A DNA stretch of 64,000 bases from Chamaecyparis obtusa (lineage: Eukaryota > Streptophyta > Pinopsida > Cupressales > Cupressaceae). The notes below the pieces were generated by a model. That model ran no database searches. It was not told where the DNA came from and was given only the letters and a program-made list of their open reading frames with translations. The DNA lies in contig BSBK01005143.1 in assembly GCA_027943335.1 (NCBI GenBank), positions 1 to 64,000 of the forward strand, in the 5' to 3' direction. How positions within the stretch are numbered: position 1 is the first letter of the stretch; each line of letters opens with the position of its first letter. Below, piece after piece: positions 1-10,776 of the stretch. Made by a program: the position numbers and the translations under genes.

Positions 1-534
1 TATTTCATTGTTACTCTCTAGCAATTGTAGTAGTGATATCAAAATCTCTTAACCTAGTTGGTTTAACAACCATTTTGTAAATCCTCTAACAAGGTAACAA
101 TTTTGTTGAATTGTTTCAAGACCTCTTACAAGGCCACTCCTAGCACGGTGATTAAATTCTCTAACAAGGTCACACCTAACAGTGTGTTTTGTAACCTTTT
201 ACCGGGTTGGCTTCTAATCGGGCATCACTTCAGAAGAGTGAAAAATAGTAACTAGTTACATTGGTGGTTTTTCCCATATTGGGTTTCCATGGTAAATCTG
301 GTGTCTCTTGTGTTCATGTTATTTTCTTTATTCATGTAAGTTAATCAGTGATGAATGCTTAAGAACAGTTTAATTATTACACACTTCAAGGATCAAGTTT
401 TCAACATTTCTCTGTGTATTTACCAAGTGGCACAGTAAATAATTTGTTAAGATATTTAAGGGATCAATGGTAATATTTTTTTGGTTAACTGATTCACCCC
501 CCCCCTCTCAGTTACTGCATCTATATTTCCAACA
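1..534 (+). repeat. 5' LTR of element A (3' portion only)
   Basis: Positions 1-534 repeat at 5848-6379. The end reads TTTCCAACA, complementary to the TGTTGGA that opens the 3' LTR, as expected for LTR termini. It contains three CTAACAAGG-like motifs and a C-rich box (497-505) shared with the LTRs of elements C, D and F. Confidence 0.92.
86..169 (+). promoter_or_regulatory. Spaced CTAACAAGG-like motifs in LTR A
   Basis: Near-identical 9-mers lie at 86-94, 125-133 (one substitution) and 161-169, spaced about 36-39 bp. The same motif recurs in the LTRs of elements C and D/F. A regulatory role is inferred only from recurrence and position within an LTR. Confidence 0.35.
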
Positions 535-536
535 AT

Positions 537-548
537 TGGTATCAGAGC
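537..548 (+). other. Primer binding site of element A (initiator tRNA-Met)
   Basis: TGGTATCAGAGC begins two bases after the LTR end. It matches the standard plant Copia primer site complementary to the 3' end of initiator methionine tRNA. Confidence 0.9.
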
Positions 549-596
549 ATTTGGTGCTTGCAGGAAGGGTTTCAAGGACCTAAGCTAAAGATCAGG

Positions 597-1541
597 ATGT
601 CTTACAAAAGAGAAATTCCAAGGCTTAACAGAAATAACTTTTCAGCATGGCAAGGTCTCATGAGATTGCATCTGGCTTCCATTGGTGATTCATGATGCAA
701 ATATATTGATCAAGAATATAAAATTCCTACTGGCACATTAACTATTGAAGACATTGCAAAGAAGAAGAACCATAACACTATGATGATAGACATTGCATTA
801 GCTCTTAGCTATGAAGAATTTGATGAAATCAAAGACTGCACAACTACTCATGAAATGTGGAACAAGCTAAAGAAAATCTATGGCAGTGATGACAATGTGA
901 AGAGAGCCAAAGCAGAGAGCCTAAGAGGACAGTTTGATCAAATGAAAATAAGAGAAGAAGAAAACATTGCAAAATATGTTAAAAGAATCAAGACAAGTGT
1001 TAGTGCAATCAGAGCTTCTGGAGGAAAAATTGATGATGAAACGGTTATAAGAAAGGTTCTTAGAACATTACTCCCTATTTATGCATTAAGATTTTCTGCT
1101 ATTCAAGAAAGAAGATGTGAAGAAAATCACAATATAACTTTAGATGCCTTAGTCAGAAGATTGACAACCTTTGAACTGGATAACTATGACAACTATGTTC
1201 CAACTTCTAAAAGTATTGAATCAGCTTTTGAGGCCAAACTTTCACTCCAGAAAGGGAAGAAAATTCAATCAGAAAGTGAAGAAGAATCAGAGGAAAGTTC
1301 TGATAGCGATCTTGAAGTTATTGAAGCATTACTTGCAAAGAAGTATTCAAGAGGCAGAGGAAAATACAGAGGTAAAACTCCCTTAATCTATTTTTCATGT
1401 GAAGAAATTGGTCATATTGCAGCTAGGTGTCCAAACAAGCAAAGCAAAGATGAGAAGAAAAATTACAAGTACAATGGCAAGAAAAATTTCAAATCATTCA
1501 AGGATAAAGGTAAGAAAACATGTTTCTTAGCTAAAGATTGA
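597..1541 (+). pseudogene. gag: Element A gag (nucleocapsid/capsid), broken
   Basis: The first ATG after the primer site is at 597 and opens the polyprotein frame. Gag forms the virus-like particle and packages element RNA. The capsid region (about 790-1200) has the Copia pattern of an H-E-M-W-N-K-L helix followed by R-K-V-L-R-T-L. A basic, serine- and glutamate-rich tail leads to a zinc knuckle near 1390-1432. The knuckle's first cysteine reads as tyrosine (YFSC instead of CxxC), so zinc binding is probably lost. A TGA at 693 interrupts the frame 32 codons in, and a TGA at 1539 closes the open stretch. The frame continues directly into protease. Confidence 0.88.
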
Positions 1542-3188
1542 GATGATAGTGAAGAAGAAATTATTTTCATTGCTGTAAAAGATGAATCTGATAATAATGA
1601 AGATGAGATGGCACTTATCTCTCATATAAGAAAGAATGATACATGGATTATAGACAGTGGATGCTCACATCATATGACTAGTGACAAGACCAAGTTTGAA
1701 CACTTTGAAAACTTTGATGGTGGTAATGTAAGGTTTGGAAACAATGAACCCTATTGTATAAAAGGAAAGGGATGAATTTCATTAACCAAAGAACTTATAT
1801 GTGATAATGCATATTGGGTCGAAGGACTAAAGCATAATCTTCTAAGTGTAGCACAACTAATCAACATTGGATTCAAGGTTGAATTCATGAATGGCAAAGC
1901 AAGACTGCTGGATGACAAAGGAAAACTGATAGGATCAGGCAAACAAACCAAAGGTAACCTGTTTTATCTTGATCTTAGTGATTAATCATGTTTTATTGCT
2001 CAAATTGAAGAAAGTTGGTTATGGCACAAAAGGTTATGTCATGTAAATTTTGACAACATGATAAAAATAAGCAAATTCAAGAAAGTAAGAGGTATTCATA
2101 CTTTGAAGAAACCTGATGTTGGTCTATGCAAGAATTGTCAAATAGGTAAAATGGGAAAGTCTAGTTTCAAAAGTAAAAACTATCAATCTGAAGATATTTT
2201 GGAAATTGTGCACACTGATTTATGTGGACCTATTGGAATTGAGAGCTATACCGGAGAAAAATTCTTTATTCTCTTTGTTGATGATTATTCTAGAATGATG
2301 ATTGTTATGTATTTAAGAGAAAAGTCTGAAGCATTTGAGAAGTTCAAATGGTATTTAGCAAGAGTAGAAAAGTAAACAGGAAAAAGAATAAAATGCTTGA
2401 GATCAGACAGATGTGGTGAATTCATCTCCCATGAATTCAATAATTTTTGCATTGAAAGAGAAATCAAAAGATAGGTATCAGCCCTGAGAACTCTTGAGCA
2501 GAATGGAATAGCTGAAAGAAGGAACAGATCTATCATGGATTGTGCAAGGACTCTAATGATTGAAAAAAACATTGCTATGAAATACTGGAAGGAAGCTATC
2601 AGCACTGCAGTTCATACCTTGAACCGAGTACAGCTGAGAAAAGACACATTCAAGACTCCATATGAGCTATGGTATGGCTACAAACCAAATGTAAGTTACC
2701 TAAAAGTATTTAGTAGTAAATGTTACATCTTGAAAGAATCTAGAAAAGGAAAATTTGATGTAAAAAGTGATGAAGGAATATTTTTGGGATATTCTTGCAA
2801 AATTAAGGCATATAGATGTCTAAATTTGTCTACTCACAAAATCATAGAAAGTGCACATGTGAGAATTGATAAGTTTGCAGAAAAGATTGAAGAAGAAAGC
2901 AAAAAGGAACCAGAGGACTACAAAATTTTTTTTTACATCGAACCTGATACATTGCCAGACACATGTAAGGAGACTACATCTACCGAGCCCAGTACAGTAA
3001 CCGAGTCACAAGAAGAAGTTCAGACCGAGTCACAAAGTACCGTGTCTTAGTCTGAAGCTACCATTCAAGTATCTACCGAGCCCAAGCAATCTAAACCTGA
3101 AGATGAAGAAGATGACAATATAACTCATTCAGGAAGAACAGAACCTGTATTAGCCAAGTACATCAGAAAGCATCATAAACCAGATTAG
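1542..3188 (+). pseudogene. pol: Element A protease-integrase region, broken
   Basis: The region is in the same frame as gag. An aspartic protease motif WIIDSGCSHHMT lies near 1644-1680. The integrase follows with its H-H-C-C zinc domain (LWHKRLCH...CKNCQIGK, about 2020-2150) and a DDE-type core (HTDLCGP about 2209; FVDDYSR about 2274; SDRCGEF about 2403, where the usual G-G is C-G). In-frame stops are TGA 1773, TAA 1983, TAA 2373, TAG 2472, TAG 3048 and TAG 3186. The acidic linker after integrase (about 2880-3190) carries repeated T-E-S/T-E-P units. Their DNA contains the same ACCGAG hexamer found repeatedly in the LTR. Confidence 0.88.
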
Positions 3189-3215
3189 ATTATTGGAAAC
3201 AAATCAGATGGTACT

Positions 3216-4799
3216 ATGACAAGAAGCAAACTAAAAGGTACATGTTTATTTGCTGATTTTGAACCTAAAAATGTCAAAGATGCATTAGAAAATGAAAGTT
3301 GGATTGAGGCTATGAATGAAGAAATAGAGAAAATAGAGAAAAATAAGACATGGACTCTTGTACCAAGGCCTAAAGATAAAAATGTAATTGGGACAAAATG
3401 GGTATTCAGAAATAAGTTGAATGAAGATGGTCAAGTATCAAGAAACAAAGCAAGATTGGTATGTAAAGGATATTCTCAAGAAGAAGGAATAGATTATGGA
3501 GAGACTTTTGCTCCTGTTGCAAGATTAGAAGGTGTGAGGACTTTACTTGCATATGCAACACATAAAGGATTTAAGGTATATCAAATGGATATCAAATCTG
3601 CTTTTCTCAATGGTATTCTTGAGGAAGAAGTCTACATTGAGCAACCTAAAGGTTTTATTGATCCAGACAAAAGGGATATGGTCTGCAAATTACACAAAGC
3701 ATTGTATGGTCTAAAACAAGCTCCTAGAGCATGGTATAAAAGATTACATAACTATCTTACTCAGATTAATTTCAAAAGGGCTAATGACAACAACAATTTA
3801 TATATCAAAGAAGGATCAGATAACAAAATTATTTTGGCAAAAATATTTGTGGATGATACTATGTTTATAGGAAATGATGATCAGTGCAAAGAATTTTCAG
3901 AGCTTATGAACAAAGAATTTGAAATGTCTATGTTTGGTCAGATAAAATTCTTTGTTGGACTTCAGATTCAGCAGAACAAAAATGGTATCTACATTACTCA
4001 GTCTAAATATATCAGGAAAATAATTAAGAAATTTGGTATGGAAGATTCAAAACCAGTTGGTACACCCATGTGTACTGGACTAAAGCTTACCAAAGATGAT
4101 GATTCAAAAGAAGTAGATCAGACCTTATACAGATCAATGATTGGAAAATTATAGTATGTAGTACACACAAGGCCTGATATTGCCTTAGCAGTTGGAATAG
4201 TGGCAAGATTCTCAGCTAAACCTAGAGAAAATCACATGATGGCAATCAAAAGAATCTTGAGGTATTTAAGAGGAACTGAAGATTATGGCTTGTGGTATAA
4301 ATTTGGAGGCAATCTGGATTTAAAAGTGTTTACTAATGCTGATTGGGCAAGAAACATTGATGACAGAAAGAGTACAAGTGGTGGTGCATTCTTTCTTGGC
4401 AAGAGGTTAGTATCTTGGACTAGTAAAAAGCAAAACTGCACATCCCAATCCACAATAGAAGCAGAATATGTTGCTGCAGCAGTAAACTACTCTAATATTA
4501 TATGGTTTAAACAGCTTTTGGAAGGCATGAAGGTTGAGATCAAAGAACCAGTTGTTATATTTTTTGATAATACAAGTGCAATAAATATTTCAAAGAATCC
4601 AGTAATGCATTCCAAAACCAAGCACATTGCAATTAAATATCACTTTGTCAGAGAATTGGTGCAGGACAAGGAAATCATATTGGAATATATTCATACAAAA
4701 GAACAAATTGCAGATATCTTCACCAAGCCACTACCTAAGGATGCATTCTTGTATCTAAGAGGCAAGTTAGGGGTCACTCCCTTGTCTGAGGTTCACTAA
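3216..4799 (+). pseudogene. pol: Element A reverse transcriptase-RNase H, broken
   Basis: This region copies element RNA into DNA. Copia reverse transcriptase signatures are present: [33 protein letters not shown] and [13 protein letters not shown]. The catalytic box is FVDD near 3849-3860 and looks intact. RNase H follows from about 4320 (NADWA, then SQSTIEAEY, then FDNTSAI) and ends with IFTKPLP before the final TAA at 4797. One TAG at 4152 interrupts the frame. The sequence resembles the Tork/SIRE part of Copia by eye, but clade assignment would need a tree. Confidence 0.9.
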
Positions 4800-4945
4800 A
4801 TAAAGTTTTAGTGATGCATCAACCAGAACATGTTGAAGATCAATCAGTTGATGCAACATAGTCAAGGAATCATTGCATATGAATCAGTACATAAGGTGCA
4901 TTGATATTTACCGAAACTGTGTAAGTCATCTTTGGCATGTGTTGT

Positions 4946-5152
4946 CAAAGAGGGAGAGTTTCCTATCATTTCAAGAAATTTCTAAGAAGAATAATTTGAG
5001 AAGTTAAGAGGGAGAGTTCTCAGTCAGAGAAAGAAGTTTTAAGATGTTGAGAATCAGAATGAAGCTAAGGATATGTTTCTTACTCTTGGTTTATCTGTGA
5101 AATTTCATTGTGCTATGACATGTTGTGTTGCCATCAATGCCAAAGAGGGAGA
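4946..5152 (+). other. Three purine tracts of element A, the last being the PPT
   Basis: CAAAGAGGGAGA-type tracts occur at 4946-4958, 5005-5016 and 5140-5152. Only the last abuts the 3' LTR and would prime plus-strand DNA. The upstream two look like extra copies. Elements C, D and F show the same arrangement. Confidence 0.7.
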
Positions 5153-5153
5153 T

Positions 5154-6379
5154 TGTTGGATACAATTGTCTGAAGGACATTGTTGGATTAGCTATGTGTT
5201 GTCTTTGATGTCACACAAATGTCATATCAATTATCATTCTTAGTATCTACCAAGTTCAGTTGGTCAGCTAAGTGGTTCTCAGTATCTACTGAGTTTAGTC
5301 AGTCAGCTAAGTGGTTCTCAGTATCTACCGAGCTCAATCGGTTAGCTAGGTGGTTTTTAGTGTCTACCGAGTTCTCTCGGGTGTCTAAAGGAAACATGAT
5401 AGGATAACAATGTTAACCGAGCCTCCTCATTTATTGAAGAAAATTAGTGGTTACCGAGCTCTCTTGGTCTCCAAAGGATGTTGCAGAATTCGTTGTGGTT
5501 ACCGAGTTCTCTCGGTCAGCGAAGGAAATCTTTTCAGGATTAATGTTTACCGAGCAAGGTCAGCCCTTTCAAAGAATTTTGTTATTACAATTTGTTTATC
5601 CCAGCCGATTGTTATAATAATTATTAGTGCCGACTTGTCAATCTAAATGATTATGAAATGGCATATATATATAGAAGGTCAAATGGTGGATAAAAGATAT
5701 ATAGCATGCAGAAATCATTTTGAAGAAAGTTGTGTGCAAATTTTGAAGGATGGTCAGATATCCTTGAGAAGTAGCAAAGATTTAATTGATCAGTAAGGAT
5801 CTAGTAAAATAGAATGGAGATCTATATTCAGCAATTCAATTGCAGGTTATTTCATTGTTACTCTCTAGCAATTGTAGCAGTGATATCAAAATCTCTAAAC
5901 CGAGTTGGTTTAACAACCATTTTGTAAATCCTCTAACAAGGTAACAGTTCTGTTGAATTGTTCCAAGACCTCTTACAAGGCTACTCCTAGTAGGGTGATT
6001 AAATCCTCTAACAAGGTCACACCTAACAGTGTGTTTTGTAACCTTTTACTAGGTTGGCTTCTAACCAGGCATCACTTCAGAAGAGTGAAAAATAGTAACT
6101 AGTTACATTGGTGGTTTTTCCCATATTGGGTTTCCACGGTAAATCTGGTGTCTCTTGTGTTCATGTTATTTTCTTTATTCATGTAAGTTAATTAGTGATG
6201 AATGCTTAAGAATAGTTTAATTATTACACACTTCAAGGATCAAGTTTTTAGCATTTCTCTGTATATTTACTGAGTGGCACAGTAAATAATTTGTTAAGAT
6301 ATTTAAGGGATCAGTGGTAATATTTTTGTGGTTAACTGATTCACCCCCCCTCTCAGTTACTGCATCTATATTTCCAACA
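5154..6379 (+). repeat. 3' LTR of element A (1226 bp)
   Basis: It opens with TGTTGGA directly after the polypurine tract and ends TCCAACA. Its last 532 bp match the 5' LTR piece. The first 400 bp carry a 39-bp tandem repeat and several ACCGAG/CTCGGT palindromes. Confidence 0.92.
5244..5391 (+). repeat. 39-bp tandem repeat with ACCGAG-type palindromes in LTR A
   Basis: Units start at 5244, 5283 and 5322 (39 bp each), with a partial fourth at 5361. Each carries TATCTACCGAG or a one- or two-base variant, and units 3 and 4 form an imperfect palindrome. Outside the tandem array, a perfect 6-bp stem ACCGAG/CTCGGT with a 4-bp loop lies at 5501-5516, and a near copy at 5453-5468. Confidence 0.85.
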
Positions 6380-6436
6380 TATATACATATATATGCACAT
6401 ATCAACATGTATATATACATATATACACATGTATAC

Positions 6437-6563
<127 letters not shown>

Positions 6564-6682
6564 TATACATGCATATATACTATTTATCCATCTATCAAAA
6601 ACTACAGATAATAAAAATGAAATATGAAAAAACCTGAAAATGTCATTTGCAAATTTGAAAGTTTTCCACATGTTTCACTGTC

Positions 6683-6713
6683 GCCGAAAGTGACAGTGAA
6701 AGTCACTTTCGGC
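6683..6713. repeat. Perfect 12-bp inverted repeat (hairpin)
   Basis: GCCGAAAGTGAC at 6683-6694 is the exact reverse complement of GTCACTTTCGGC at 6702-6713, with a 7-base loop. It shares the AAAGT/ACTTT core with the palindrome array just downstream. Confidence 0.85.
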
Positions 6714-6750
6714 CGATTATATTTACGCCAAACTTTAACCCTAATTTATG

Positions 6751-6933
6751 AATTTCGATCAAAAGTCATTAGGTAAAGAATTTCGATCCAAAGTTTTTAA
6801 TTCACTTTCTATCGAAAGTGACATAATACTTTCGATCAGAAGTTACTTTCGATTAAAAGTCTTATGTCTAAGGACTTTCGATCGTAATTTTTGTACTTAC
6901 GATCAAAAGTTCATCATAGTTTCTATCAAAAGT
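6751..6933. repeat. Array of eight degenerate ACTTTCGATCGAAAGT-like palindromes
   Basis: Imperfect copies of a 16-bp palindrome lie near 6751, 6779, 6804, 6828, 6845, 6872, 6895 and 6918, spaced 17-29 bp. The rest of 6564-7387 shows no gene. A 12-bp palindrome with a CACGTG core (7310-7321) lies 66 bp before element B. Confidence 0.7.
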
Positions 6934-7387
6934 CATTAACAAATTTTTGGCCGAATTCTCTTTTTAGGCTGAATTCATTCCTCCCAAAAAGTGTAACCCA
7001 ATATTGTGGTTTCACCTATATGTGTGAAAACATCCCAATTATTTAGACCCTTTTCGTCTTCCAAATATGCACCTTCCACCTTCAAAGGTGACATTGGCTC
7101 AATAATTTTGAATTTCTATTGAATTACCACTTGATTGACTCGAACACATAGATTAAACACCTAACCACCTCAGTGGGCTCAAGGAAACTGAGAGTTAAGC
7201 CACAAAGCAATCTACTAGTAAAGCCTTTCTTGATGGTCACTAACACAAGTATTTTCATGGAAGAAAATTGTTGGAAAAAATGGATAAACGCCAGTGGAGA
7301 AGGAAAATGTTTCACGTGAAAAGCAGCCAGAAGAAAACTGGATGCAAGGATTTGAACAAATTAAAATGGTGACTGAAGAATCTGACG

Positions 7388-7644
7388 TGTTGAGTTTTGG
7401 AAGGCCAATGGACTTTTTTCTGTTGTCGCCTTGCCTTTTCAGCTGCTCAGTGATGAGCTTATCAATAAGACTCTCCAATTCATTGTAAACAATTCTATTT
7501 TGAGTTTAATACAATTCTTTAGCTCTCAGTGTGGACGTAGCCACTACTGTGGTGAACCATGATAAATTGTGTGTTTTGGATTTATTTGTATTTTGCTCAT
7601 TAATTCTATATTTTTGGTTTTATTTCGAACTCATTGATTCTACA
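7388..7644 (+). repeat. 5' LTR of element B (257 bp)
   Basis: It starts TGTTGAGTTTTGG and ends GATTCTACA. The same length and ends are found at 12580-12836. Confidence 0.92.
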
Positions 7645-7646
7645 AT

Positions 7647-7658
7647 TGGTATCAAATC
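7647..7658 (+). other. Primer binding site of element B, diverged
   Basis: TGGTATCAAATC follows the LTR after two bases. It matches the first eight bases of the tRNA-Met primer site and then diverges. Confidence 0.7.
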
Positions 7659-7704
7659 GAGGTTAATTTCTAGTTGAGATTTCGGTAATTGAAATTTCAT
7701 AATC

Positions 7705-8475
7705 ATGGAGGATTTAAGAGTTCATAAATTTTCTAGAAAGAACTATGGGATATGGAAGATTCAAATGAAGTCTCTGTTAGTCAACAAAGAGCTTTCTCTT
7801 GCACTTGAAGGAAAAGAAAAGAAACCCTCAACCATGTCGAATGAAGCTTGGGAAAATCTTGATGAAAAAGCCATGGCGAAAATCTTTCTTGCATTGGGCA
7901 ATAATGAATTATATAATGTTTCAGACAAAACTATAGCAAAAGACTTATGGGATAAATTGGCTTCAACATATGCACAAGCATCTGCTATGAACAAAGTCTT
8001 CATCATGAAGAAATTATACAAGCTTAAGATGAGGGAAGGCGAAGCCATGAAAAATCATCTCAACAATTTTAACACCTTGATCAGCCAAGCAAATTCAATT
8101 GGCATGACACAAGACGATGAAAATAAGGCTATCTTATTGTTATGTTCTCTTCCTAATAGCTAGGATGGACTTGTGACACCCATAAGCACTTCAGCATCAA
8201 CTACCAAGAAGCTAGTCTTTGATGAAGTTTCAACCACCCTTCCCTCCAAAGATTTGAGGAGAAAGAATGATGAGTCCTCATCCGGTAATGCTCTCACAAT
8301 GGTGAGCACTGAAAATAGAGGAAGAAGCCAATATAGAGGCAGATTTAATAATAATCAGAGGTCCCAATCTGCAAGAAGATCACAATCAAGAGGGAGACAA
8401 AATGGTTGTTGGTTTTGTGGAAAGGCTGGGCATGTTAAGAAAGATTGTAGAAAATATAAGAAGGTACAAGAACAA
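7705..8475 (+). pseudogene. gag: Element B gag, one in-frame stop
   Basis: ATG 7705 begins with a Tnt1-like gag N-terminus (KFSRKNYGIWKIQMKSLL). The capsid region contains DLWDKLASTYA and MKNHLNNFN. A TAG at 8161, where the family usually has a tryptophan after SLPNS, is the only stop in gag. An arginine/serine-rich segment (about 8310-8400) leads to an intact zinc knuckle CWFCGKAGHVKKDC near 8410-8451. The frame continues without a shift into protease. Overall this is a full-length but dead gag. Confidence 0.9.
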
Positions 8476-9990
8476 GTATTGGACAGTCAAGAAAACATAA
8501 TTTGTGAAAAGGATCCAAGTATCCTAATTCTATCAACAAGTGATACAAAAGCTGATTCATGGGTAATTGATTTGGGAGCTTCCTTTCATGCTTTCTCTCT
8601 CATGGATGCATTTACAAATTATCAAAAAGGAAAATTCAAAGAGGTATGCTTGGGTGACAACAAAGCATGTAAAATTATTGGGAAAGGAGATGTTGTCTTG
8701 CATCTAGAAGGTGGAGAAAAATTAATTCTCAAAGACGTTAGACATGTTCCTGAATTAAACAGGAATGTGATTTCAGTCAACCAATTATATACCCAAGGAT
8801 TTAAAACTGAACTCACGGATACATGGAAAATAGTCAAAGGTTCATTGGCTATTGCTAAAGGAGATAAAATTGGTAGTCTCTATATTTTGAAACCTATTGA
8901 TAAGGTGGGATCTTCTTTGACACTTGTGGACAGCAATGTTGTGCTTTGGCATCAAAGGCTAGGCCATATGAGAAAGAAAAGCCTTGAGGTAATGCTGAAT
9001 CATGATCAACTACTAGGTCTCCAATCTGCAAATTTAGAGTTTTGTGAGCATTGTCTTCATGGGAAACAAAACAGGGTCAGTTTCTTGAAGGATGGGCATG
9101 ACAAAAGGACAACACCCTTGGAGTTAGTGTATTCAGATGTCTTTAGACCTATGGAGGTAACCTCTTATGGAGGTGCACAATATTTTGTCACTTTTCTTGA
9201 TGATAGCACCCGAAAGGTATGGATTTATATGCTTTCTAGAAAATCTAAGGTATTCTCTAAATTTAAAGTTTTTAAAGCTCTTGTGGAAAATCAAAGTGGT
9301 CATAAAATTAAGTGTTTGAAAATAGATAATGGAGGTGAATTTTGTTTGTTGGAGTTTGATAAATTTTGTGCAGATCATGGTATAAGAAGAATTAAGGTTG
9401 TTCCGTATTACCCTCAAGAAAATGGGGTTGTAGAATGGTTAAATAGAACCATTCTTGAGAAAGTGCAGTGTATGCTTTCCAATGCCGGTTTGGGCATAGA
9501 ATTTTGGGCGAAAGCCTGCAATACAATAGTCTATTTAATCAATAGGTCCCCTTCATCTCATCTAGAGTTTGGCATTCCAGAAGAGGAATGGCTAGGAAAA
9601 AGGATTTCATACTCACACATGAAAGTTTTTGGGTGTGAAGCTCATGTTCATGTTCAAAAAGAAAGAAGGACAAAGTTGGATTTCAAATCACAAAAGGGCA
9701 TATTTGTGGGATATGGAGAAGACCAATTCGGTTACAGAGTTTGGGATCTGGTTGACAAGAGAATTATTCATAGTCGTGATGTCATTTTTAATGAGAAAAA
9801 ATTTCCAGCTCTCACAAGCATTGATAAGTCTGAAGGCAAATACATTTCTTTCAAGGCACTCTCAAATAGTGTTGCCTCTACACATTCAGGAAGAAGTTCT
9901 CTACAAACAACTCCAACCTCTATTTTATTTCCTCCCTGTCAGTCCTCATCAAGTGAGGATGATTATCCACATTTGTTGGATAGAGAATAG
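8476..9990 (+). pseudogene. pol: Element B protease-integrase
   Basis: The frame is open from 8173 to 9990. The protease site reads WVIDLGAS near 8559, whereas the family consensus is D-S/T-G-A-S; leucine replaces the serine/threonine next to the catalytic aspartate, so protease is probably inactive. The integrase zinc domain follows (WHQRLGHM about 8947, CEHCLHGKQ about 9043), then the catalytic core with YSDVFRP, FLDDSTR and KIDNGGEF. The C-terminal part (GVKVFGCEAHVHV-like, GIFVGYGEDQFGYR, about 9600-9740) matches the Tnt1-type integrase tail. A stop at 9988 ends the open stretch. Confidence 0.9.
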
Positions 9991-10776
9991 AGAAATATGA
10001 TTGACGACAATCAAAGCTTTTCACAAAATAGGAGACCATGTTCAGAAGGGGATATGCTCTTCCCTTCCCCTCTCCATAGAACTTCTCCCTCTCATGCCCT
10101 GCAAGGAAACATAAATAGTGATGCCCACAACCCTCATGGTAGTCTTCAAAAAACCCACAACAGTCTTTGAACACCACATGATAGTCATGAAGACACTCAC
10201 AACAACATGGAAGGCACTCAAGACAATAGGGAACACACTTATCGTAGTAGGGACATCCCTAGCTTTCACAAAAGGTAGAATGAAATACCTCATGGTAGAG
10301 AAGAAATACCACATGGTAGACATGAAGACTTTGTTCATGGTAGAGTGCAAATGTCCTAAAGTCATGGCAGATAACTAGCAATCCTTAGCTACCTCATGAC
10401 AGTCTGCAGTCACCACACGACATGAATGATAAAGCTAAAACAACTCACAGTAGGAATGATAGAGCTCACAGCAGGAATGAAATAGCACACGACTATTATG
10501 AAATAGCTCACAACAAAGAAGAAATAACTGACGAAAAAGGAGAAGACACTTGTGGTAGTCTCCAGCATCTCCATGACAGGGAAACTTCTCACGCAGGTGT
10601 CTACACTTCCCTTCCTCTCTAGTACGGGAGAGCTACTAATAAAAGGACTAAGAAAACTATTAAGGGAGGAATCGGGGGAGCTAATGAAGAAGTTACAGGC
10701 ATAGCCTTTGGTGAAGGCATCATTCCTTCTATGCCTCTTACACATGGAGATAAATAGGGCATTAAACAAGCAATTA
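9991..10776 (+). other. Low-complexity linker between integrase and RT of element B
   Basis: The linker has several stops and at least one frame change between the integrase frame and the reverse-transcriptase frame. Its DNA is built of short imperfect repeats encoding His-Gly-Arg and Ala-His-Ser-Arg-Asn type units (10260-10350 and 10420-10520). Open frames seen here on both strands are simple consequences of these repeats. Confidence 0.6.

Larger units (their letters stand above)
1..6379 (+). mobile_element. Copia LTR retrotransposon A, 5' end cut by window edge
   Basis: The order of parts is partial 5' LTR, tRNA-Met primer site, gag, protease, integrase, reverse transcriptase, RNase H, polypurine tract and 3' LTR. 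Integrase before reverse transcriptase defines the Ty1/Copia superfamily. The polyprotein frame runs from 597 to 4799 without a frameshift but with nine in-frame stops, so this copy is dead. The 534-bp 5' LTR piece aligns with 5848-6379 of the 3' LTR with about 24 hand-counted differences, so the insertion is not recent. About 690 bp of the 5' LTR lie outside the window, so the left target duplication cannot be seen. The right flank is a TA-rich microsatellite. Confidence 0.93.
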
